In this document: piece after piece, positions 13,047 through 20,499 of the stretch
Layout: every line of letters starts with the position of its first letter
Numbering within the stretch: position 1 is the stretch's first letter
Source: Ichthyophthirius multifiliis
Lineage: Eukaryota; Ciliophora; Oligohymenophorea; Hymenostomatida
DNA length: 20,499 nucleotides
Reading direction: 5' to 3'
Assembly (NCBI RefSeq): GCF_000220395.1
Contig: NW_004086237.1
Coordinates: 1-20,499, forward strand
Translations under genes and position numbers: made by a program
The notes under the pieces: generated by a model
What the model was told of the DNA's origin: nothing
Seen by the model: only the letters and a program-made list of their open reading frames with translations
Databases searched by the model: none

Positions 13047-14168
13047 GGATTTTAATAAAATATTTATTATGAATATTTGTTTTTTTATTATTAATATATA
13101 TTTTATTTTTTATATAGTATATTAATTTCTAATAAATTGTTTAAAAAAATATTTATTATATCGTAATTAAGAATATCGTTACATTAAAAAATAATTATCT
13201 TAAAGTAATATTCTTTTTGAATTTTGAAAAAAAAATTTAAATAATAAAAAGTAAACAAATGTTTAAAATATTAATATATATAAAAATAATAATTTAAAAA
13301 TAAAAAATTATATTAAATTATTTACAAGTGTGAATATATGAATTAATAAAATAGATTATAATTATGGATAAATATAAAATAATATTAAAAAAAATAATAT
13401 AATAAAATAAATAATTATTTAATATTAATAAATTATCTTTATATATAAAAATTTGAAAATAATTTAAGTTAAATTATATATAAATATATATATATATATA
13501 TAATATATATAAATATATATAAATATATATATATATATATTATTTATATTTACATTTATATTTATTTTTACTTATATATTTTTAGATAATTTATAAATTA
13601 ATATATATATATTAATATTTGATATTTTTTTTTTTAATAATATAATAATAAAAATGAATATAAATTTTTATCTTTATATTTTTTTTTTTTTTTTTTTTAA
13701 AAAAATTACTATATATAAATTTTAATATAAATATATTTTTTTTTATTCAATCAAATTAATATCATTTATACTTTTTTATAATTTCGATTAAAATAAAAAA
13801 AAAGACTTTTTTTATACAAATTTTTTAACTAATTTTTATGTTTATTTTTTTTATTTTTATAAAAAAGCATTTATATTAATTATTCAAATAATTTAGATAT
13901 AAATATAGATTTTAATATTAAAAAAAAAAAAAATTCTATTTATTTATCAATAAGATTAAAGAAATTACAAATTAAATCTTACTTTAATTTAGAAATTTTA
14001 TTAATTATAGAATTTAATAAATATTTATTAATTACATTTTTTTATTTTTCTACATAATCTTATTATTTTTTACTTTCTTTATAAATAATATATATATATA
14101 TATATTATATTATAAATAAATTTGTTTTAATAAATATTCGTTTATTTACTTTCTATAGATTTTTTTTT
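13047..14168. other. Long AT-rich convergent spacer without a gene
   Basis: This is the longest gene-free stretch. It is nearly pure A/T with homopolymer T runs (for example about 13680-13698 and 13741 onward) and TA/ATATAAAT repeats around 13479-13545 and 14086-14106. Both flanking genes point into it, so it holds two 3' UTRs. I see no believable reading frame on either strand and no GC-richer island that would suggest a tRNA or structured RNA. Confidence 0.6.
13479..13545. repeat. TA-rich simple repeat
   Basis: This is an array of TA dinucleotides broken by ATAAATATA and TAATATATAT variants. Its low complexity makes assembly or length variation likely. Confidence 0.75.
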
Positions 14169-14375
14169 TCAAAATATTAAACATTTGCACTAAGTTCTAT
14201 CTTAATCATCATCAATAATGTTATATTCTTTCCAATTTTCAACGATATTTATTTCTATATTTTCCTTCCATACAACTTATTTTCTTGTTTTATTTATGCC
14301 ATTATTAGATTTTATTAAGGCACTTTTTTTTGTATTATTATTTTCTACTTTATTAATGTTTTTATTTGCTTGCAT
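14169..14375 (-). CDS. Small 68-residue protein with PP1-docking-like motif and CaaX end
   Basis: A single frame from ATG 14375-14373 to TGA 14171-14169. The N-terminal half is Lys/Asn-rich and probably disordered. Residues 31-52 read RKQVVWKENIEINIVENWKE. Lys32-Gln-Val34-Val-Trp36 fits the (K/R)xVx(F/W) site by which many regulators dock on protein phosphatase 1. The following acidic/hydrophobic ENIEINIVENWKEYN resembles the sequence after the RVxF site in several PP1 regulatory subunits. The protein ends DDDQDRTQCKCLIF: Cys65-Leu-Ile-Phe is a CaaX box with a terminal Phe, as used for geranylgeranylation, and Cys63 could be palmitoylated. Inference: a membrane-tethered PP1 regulator. It lies about 230 nt downstream of the RPC1 stop on the same strand. 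No full-length family is recognised; the main doubt is its short length, although Trp, Cys and Asp content argues for real coding. Confidence 0.7.
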
Positions 14376-14605
14376 AAATATAATAATTTAAATATTCTTT
14401 CAAAAATAATGGTTATAATTTGATCTTTAAAGTAGTTAAAAAAAATTTATTTATTTTTATTTTTATTTTATTTTTTTGAAAAAAAAAAAAAAAAAAAAAA
14501 ATATCAAATATCAAATATAAATTCTTCATAATATATATTTTTTTTTTTGAAAAATAAAAATAAAAAACAATTTTTTATTTTAAATATAATAAATATTTAT
14601 TTTTT

Positions 14606-16995
14606 TCAATTTTTTTCATTAAATAAAGGTTGAAAATTTAGTTTTGATTTAATTAAGTATTTTCCTTTCTAATTTTTATTTATTTAATTTCCATATAAAA
14701 CATTAAAAGTCCCAGTTCCCATTGGAATATTCTATCCTATAATAATCCTTTCTGAAACTCCTTCTAATAAATCCTTCCTTCCCTACAAAGCCGCATTATA
14801 AAGAATTTCTGTAGTTTTTTCAAAAGAAGCTAACATAAGAGTACTGTCTTTCATAAAATTAATACCTTGTCTAGTTGATCCATATAATCTTCCTATTAAT
14901 AAAAAAAAAAATAACATAACAAAAAAAATTTATATACCTTTCGAAGTAAGTACATCAGCCACAAGAACTAAATGCCTAGTATCAACATTAAGAGAATGTG
15001 ATTTAATAGTTTTTGTAATTTCATTAATAATAGTTTTTCTTGCAGCTTCAATTCCCAAGACTTCAAACACTTCATAAATATCTACTGTTGAAGTTGATGA
15101 AAAATCTACTTTTTCAAGCATTAAAATTTATTTTAGGGCATTTCCTTCTACAAAAAGGTCAAATTTATAATGTTATTCATTTTTTTTTTTATCTTTTGAA
15201 ATATTAACTCTTTTAACATTTTTCATTCCTGAAACAACAGCTGTAGGAAGTATTTTTTTCCAATTTTAAATTTTAAAAAAAACATTTTTTTTCAAATCGT
15301 TTGTTGGGTAAATTTTCAAAGCAGTTGAAAAATGTGATCCCTATTCTTTTACTTCCACTATTTATTCCATTTTTATGTCTTTAGCAGTTTCCAGAATTCC
15401 TTTTATAATATTTTCTGTAGGAATTTATAATCCTAAAGTCCTATATTTTTCTAATTATTACTAATTCAATTATATGTGTAAATGACAATCTTTTGGTGAA
15501 TAAGCTTCTTTATAAAATTCACAAATTTCACCTAAGTAAGTTTTTTCTATTTATAATCTTATCGACCTAAAATTATACTCATCTGTTTAATATTCAGGTA
15601 ATAACTTCACATCTATTACTGGAGTACTAATATTTTTGGCTGCGTCGATAATTTCTTTCATACGAGGAACTCCTTATGTAATATTCATACTAGCAATACC
15701 TGCAAAACTATACATTTATTTAAAAAAAAAATAGTATATATAAAATAAATATTTATTTTTTTAACTGAAAAGATTTTAATGTCATTTATGTTGCTGGTTC
15801 AGAAATCGAAGTCGCTCCAATAGCACCGACTGCCTCTCCGGGTTCTACAAGCATTTAAGGGTATCTTTCCCATATTAATTTAAAGAAAAACATTAGTTAT
15901 TATTCTGTGATGTGAATAGAGTTATCTACATGAATACTTGATTCATTATTAGTGAGTTCATCATCTCCCCTTGTCAGTCCTATTTATTATCTTACTTTGA
16001 TGATTTTTAGACATATTTATCTAATAAAATTAAAAACACTATCTTTGAAATATTCAAGAGGTTCTTTTACAATACTTGAAGAATCTTCTTTATAAGTATC
16101 AGAAAGTAATTTTTATATATGTATATTATCAGATTAATAATGATGATTATTTATTTCATTTATTTATAATTAATTATTTTTATTAATTTTTAATTCCGGA
16201 ATATAATCCATTTTAACATTCTGTAATTATTTTAATGTAATTTTCATAATTTAAAAAGGCAAAAGACTCTTTTATCCATCCCTATTTGGAATAATGCTTT
16301 TTACATTTTTAAAAACTGTATATAAATCCACAGGTACGCTTTTATCGCTTACTTTTTCTTCAGACATCCACGGACATATTCCATCTCCTCCATATCTAAA
16401 TTAAATTAATTCTTTTTTATCACAAGTTCTAACAGTTAAATCGTAATTAATTGAGAGATCTTCCAACATTTTAACCAATCTTCTCGACATATAACCTGTA
16501 TCCGCTGTTTTTACAGCTGTGTCAACTAAAGATTCTCTACCAGCCATTGTATGGAAGAAAAATTCTGGGGCCGAAAGTCCAGTAAAAAATGAATTTCTGA
16601 CAAATCCCATTGCCTCTGGGTGAGGGAAGATTTCGTCTTTTGCGAAATGAGGTAAGGTCCTGCCTGTAAAACCATTAGGAACTCTTTTACCACCTATAAT
16701 TTATTAACCTACACAGCCAATCATTTAAGAAAGATTTGTTGCAGAACCTTTAGAACCGCAAGTTGCCATAATTAAAGGACCATTAGTAGGAGGTAACTCT
16801 TTATTACAATTCGAACCAATATCTTCTCTTACTTAATTAAGAGTTTTAGATATAAAAGCTTCGACTTGTTTTTTTTTATCAGCTGCTATTTCACTAGTAT
16901 TTGAAGTAGTATGTAATTTTTATTAAGCATTTATTTCTCGTTCAAATTTTTTACTTTCATAAGTACATTTCTATATCCTTTAAAAAATAAAATAA

Positions 16996-17048
<53 letters not shown>

Positions 17049-19388
17049 GCTTCATCTTTTTATTTTTCATTTTATTCATTTAATTAAGGAGATGGAGTAA
17101 CATCACTTATACCTATAGTCATACCATAATTACTTAGCCATCTTGCGGATAATTTGGCGAATCTAGTCATTACCGCAGCTGCTATTTATTAAGAATTATC
17201 CCTACTTAATCTATAGAAAAGACCATTTTTATTTCCAGAACCGAGAGTTGTTTTTCCTAAATTTCCACACAACAATTCTGAATTTTAGAATACAACATAT
17301 CCATCTTTTGGGCACATTATTTCCCTGTCTTTTTTGGTATTGTAACATTTTTCTTTTAAAGTTAAATTAACAATTATTTTATTTTTTCTATTTGGAATTA
17401 ACATTGCGTCAATTGCTTATTTTCCAGTCCACATTTCTACTGGAAGAATAACTGCAGGAGGAGGTAATTATATTTATTCATTTCCATCTGAAAAATAAGT
17501 ACAGAGTTAGGAAAAAGCCGCTCTGTCAAAAAACATATCTTTATGAGTAATTAAATATGATGCAGTTAGGAAATCTTACACAAGAGCGATTATTGTTTCT
17601 CCGTTTTTAGGACTTATTAGGTTTTATTTTACATCTAGTAAATATTAGGCTTCCGCTCGAGCTTCTATAGTCTATGGAACGTGAATATTCATTTCATCTC
17701 CATCGAAATCGGCGTTAAAAGGTGCACAACAACATTCATTAAACCTCAATGTATTCCATTTCTATATATTAGCTTTAAAAGCCATAATCGATATCCTATG
17801 TAATGAAGGTTGTCTATTAAAAAGCACAATTTCTCCGTTTTAGATATGTCTTTCGACTACATCTCCGATTTTTAACTCGTCTGCTTTTTTCCTCCTATTA
17901 TCTATTGAGAGATTAAATTTATCCTAAGTATCCTTTGAAATTATATAATGAGCACCAGGGTACTTATCGGGTCCATTAATGACTAATTTTTTAAGTTTAT
18001 CGATGTTATAAGATGCCACAGTTTCCGGAAAAGTTAATATTTTAGCCATATATTCTGGAATAACAACATTATCTATAGGAATATTAGGATCAGGTGAAAT
18101 AACTGTTCTACCAGTAAAATTAGATCTTTTTCCAGATAAATTACCTCTAAATCTACCTTTTTTTCCTTTGAGTCTCTAAGCTAGGGCTCTAATGTCTTTT
18201 TTTCCGAAATCTTTGTCCATTTTAAATGGTAAATTTGGAGTTTCGGCATTTAAATAATGGGCATGTGAACATTATAATAAAAACCATTCTTGATTTATTT
18301 TAGATGGATCTTCTCCATCGTTTATCATTTAAGCAATTCGTTTATTTCTTTCAAGAAAATCTCTAATTTTGACTGTTAAATCATCATGTCGGACATTTGA
18401 TTCGCCTTCTTTTATTGTAGGACGGATACATGATGGGGGAACTATTATGTGTGTTAGGATCAGGTCTATAGGATGATTTTGGTCTATATTGAATAATATG
18501 ACATCTGATTGGGCGATTTTTTTAAATAAATTAAAAGTTTAAAGGGGATTATAAAGTTGAATCATGTCTTTAAGTTATTTTTAATCAAGGATTTTACGAA
18601 GGTTTTCTTATTAAAGATTTTCTGATTTTTTTATTTCACGGAAATCAGATTCCATTTTAGTGTGGTTTTAAAAAGATATTGTTGTGGGCATTTTAGGCAT
18701 TTTTTTTAAATTTCCATTTTTATAATCACAAATACGGCAACGTGAATTAGCACCTTTTTTACACTCTTTACGCATTTTTGTATATATCAGCATTCGTAGT
18801 TAGTAGTTTTTCTCGTTTATAGCGCGTTACATGCGCTTTTTACAAGCTAACTTTTCGTCAATGTTTAATAGTATTTCACCACAATTCTATTAATTATAAT
18901 TATATTTATAAATATATATTTTTTTACTTTGCATATGCATTATAAAATGTTTATTATTTCAGTAAAAAAGCCTACATGAAATATTGGTAATACTAACTTT
19001 ATATATCCAAAATGTCCAGGACAATCTATCATATCCATTTAACATGTTTGACATTTTTGATTATTTTCTCGCATTGAAAGACCCTTTTATTTATTTATTA
19101 TTAATTTTTTTTTTATTTGATAATTTTTAATAAAAAAAATGGTATGAGCTTTTTTTTTATATTTTTACTTAATTACCATTCTCAAATCTAAAGGACCTCT
19201 GCTTAAAGGTACTTTTGTTGCTGGATTATAAAATTAAGGTTCTGTCAAACATATTTCTGACATGTCTATTATTTCTTAAGATGTCAAAATGCTATATTAT
19301 ATGCTTCCACTATTTTATTTATTGTAATTTTATATGAATATTAAATTTTTGATTCTTTTTTATATTTTCGAAATTACATTCTTTTCAT
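14606..19388 (-). CDS. RNA polymerase III largest subunit (RPC1 / RPC160)
   Basis: Proposed exons (minus) are 19388-19378, 19354-19177, 19083-18928, 18886-17049, 16977-15766, 15707-14938 and 14892-14606, totalling 4452 nt or 1483 residues, slightly longer than usual. Landmarks: [12 protein letters not shown] before the clamp; zinc ligands Cys74, Cys77, Cys84 and His87 ([16 protein letters not shown]), then CICKNC and CRIC; the catalytic loop [10 protein letters not shown] at 506-515 with Asp508, 510 and 512 binding the active-site Mg; [29 protein letters not shown] in the bridge-helix region (about 867-876); and [15 protein letters not shown] near 1133-1147. The C-terminus [15 protein letters not shown], then [13 protein letters not shown], is Pol III type, and there is no heptad CTD, which excludes Pol II. 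The enzyme makes tRNA, 5S and other small RNAs. The first 11-nt exon and its 23-nt intron are tentative; everything from residue 20 or so onward is firm. Confidence 0.95.
16990..17047. repeat. TA dinucleotide tract inside an RPC1 intron
   Basis: This nearly pure (TA)n tract makes up most of the 71-nt RPC1 intron at 16978-17048 and abuts its GTA donor on the minus strand. The intron is otherwise featureless. Confidence 0.85.
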
Positions 19389-20257
19389 TTCTTTTTGTTA
19401 TTCATATATATTAGCTTAAGTTTACATTTTTATTTATTAATTATTTTATTTTATTTATTTATTGTAAAATAAAAATATACTCTTTTAACTTTAAAAAAAA
19501 AATATAATTGAAGAATATATTTTAATTTATTTAATTTTATAATGAAATTATAAATACAAAATTAATGTTATTAATTTGTAAAAAAATTATTATTTATTTT
19601 CGAAAAAAGAAAATTAGCTTTGTATTTATTTGTTTATATTTAATAATAAATACACTATTATATTTTATGAAAAGATTTTTGATCTTCTATTTTATTTTGT
19701 AGAAATAAAAAAAAATTAAACATCAACATTTTTTATTTTTTTAATAGTTAATCTATTATTTTTTTTATTAATTTAATATTCAAAATAAAAAAAATTAAGA
19801 AAAAAATGATAATGTCCTTTTTTGTTTTTTTATAGTTTTTAATAAAAATTAAAGAGTAAATAAAAAAATTATAAACAATAAATATGTGTAAATTAAAAAA
19901 ATGTTAATAAAAAAATTTTCTATCCAAATTACTTTAATATATATAAAATTAACTTTTTATAATATTCTACATTTATTTTATAATATAAAATACAAATATT
20001 AATAAATATGTTTGATCAAAAATAAATTATCTTATTTATTATCAATCATACTATAAATAACTAATTTTTTTTAATTTAAAGTTTTAAAAAAATTAATATA
20101 ATTTATAGTATTAATTAACTAATTAGTAAAAAAATATTTTTTTAAATATTTTTATAAAAATTTATTTGAAAATTTTAGAAAAAATAATTTTACGATTAAA
20201 AAAATACAATTTTTCATAAATAAAATGTAAAAATTCTAATAAAAAAAATTAAAAAAA
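19389..20257. other. Divergent intergenic region upstream of RPC1
   Basis: This lies between the RPC1 start (-) and the start of the partial right-edge gene (+), so it should contain both promoters. It is A/T-rich throughout, with poly-A/poly-T patches but no obvious motif, gene or RNA. The first tens of bases next to RPC1 could include further 5' exon sequence, because the RPC1 start is not certain. Confidence 0.55.
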
Positions 20258-20499
20258 ATGAACTATGAAACATAAATATTATTAGACTCAATAAAAATTT
20301 AAACATAAAAACTATAAAATATCAAAAATTTAAATTATCATTAACTATATTATGAATATTAGTAATAAAACATATTATTAACAAAGTATATTCCAGTTCT
20401 AATTAAAATATATGTATGTATAAAGTAAATAATACAAGATGATTTCGAATATTCTATACAATCAAATGCTATTCATAACTATCGAAAAGATATAATATT
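20258..20499 (+). CDS. 5' end of an unrecognised gene running off the right edge
   Basis: From ATG 20258 the frame stays open for 80 codons to the end of the window under the TAA/TAG = Gln code. It begins MNYETQILLDSIKIQTQKLQ and includes KYIPVLIKIYVCIKQIIQDD and FEYSIQSNAIHNYRKDII. An A-rich leader precedes the ATG. The mixed composition with Asp, Glu, Pro, Cys and His is more protein-like than in competing frames, including an antisense frame from the right edge to a TGA at 20322-20324. Gln-rich helices are suggested, but no family is recognisable from this fragment. Confidence 0.6.

Noticed and set aside
13047-14168. Possible mobile element or origin in the long gene-free spacer
   Set aside because: No terminal inverted repeats, target duplications or transposase-like frames were seen. 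The simple TA and homopolymer runs are typical of ciliate spacers, and nothing specific to an origin is visible.
14606-19388. Assignment of the large polymerase gene to Pol I or Pol II
   Set aside because: There is no heptad C-terminal domain, and [30 protein letters not shown] and the IPMGTGTF end follow the Pol III subunit.
20322-20499. Minus-strand frame entering from the right edge and ending at TGA 20322-20324
   Set aside because: It is rich in Leu/Ile and mirrors the Gln-rich plus frame. The plus frame has a start codon after an A-rich leader and better-mixed composition. Not fully excluded.

Overview
The window reads as macronuclear-type DNA of a ciliate. It is extremely A+T-rich in introns and spacers. 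TAA and TAG occur inside clearly conserved proteins where glutamine is expected, and TGA is the only stop seen. The genes are cut by many short AT-rich GT-AG introns (I place 24, from 23 to 144 nt, mostly 40-70). This code and base composition fit an oligohymenophorean such as Tetrahymena or Ichthyophthirius; the species is an inference. No mobile element, virus-like element, CRISPR array or recognisable tRNA/rRNA gene was found.

Layout, left to right: (1) 128-1609 (+), a low-complexity Asn/Gln/Lys-rich protein with three exons. (2) 2003-3053 (-), a probably N-acylated MGQCC protein with a Gln/Glu coiled coil; its 3' end is unresolved. (3) 3591-5426 (-), an unrecognised five-exon acidic/charged protein. 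(4) 6328-9127 (+), an NDR/LATS-family AGC kinase with seven exons and a long Asn/Gln tail. (5) 9802-10591 (+), ribosomal protein L12 with five exons. (6) 11124-11993 (-), a Bax-inhibitor-1/TMBIM membrane protein with one exon. (7) 12290-13046 (+), a GST-fold protein like the N-terminal half of eEF1B-gamma but without its C-terminal domain. (8) 14169-14375 (-), a 68-residue protein with a PP1-docking-like motif and a CaaX end. (9) 14606-19388 (-), the largest subunit of RNA polymerase III. (10) 20258 to the right edge (+), the start of an unrecognised gene.

The genes are mostly housekeeping and signalling genes in mixed orientation, each with its own spacer. There is no operon-like grouping and no sign that neighbours form one pathway. 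L12, Pol III RPC1 and the eEF1B-gamma-like protein all relate to translation or making its RNAs, but their adjacency looks coincidental.

I found no convincing new multi-gene system. The most individual items are the tiny PP1-docking/CaaX protein, the eEF1G-like protein reduced to its GST half, the NDR kinase with an Asn/Gln tail beyond its hydrophobic motif, and the in-frame TGA in the MGQCC gene. Splice sites were placed by hand from reading frame and GT/AG signals, and for the conserved genes from remembered family sequence.
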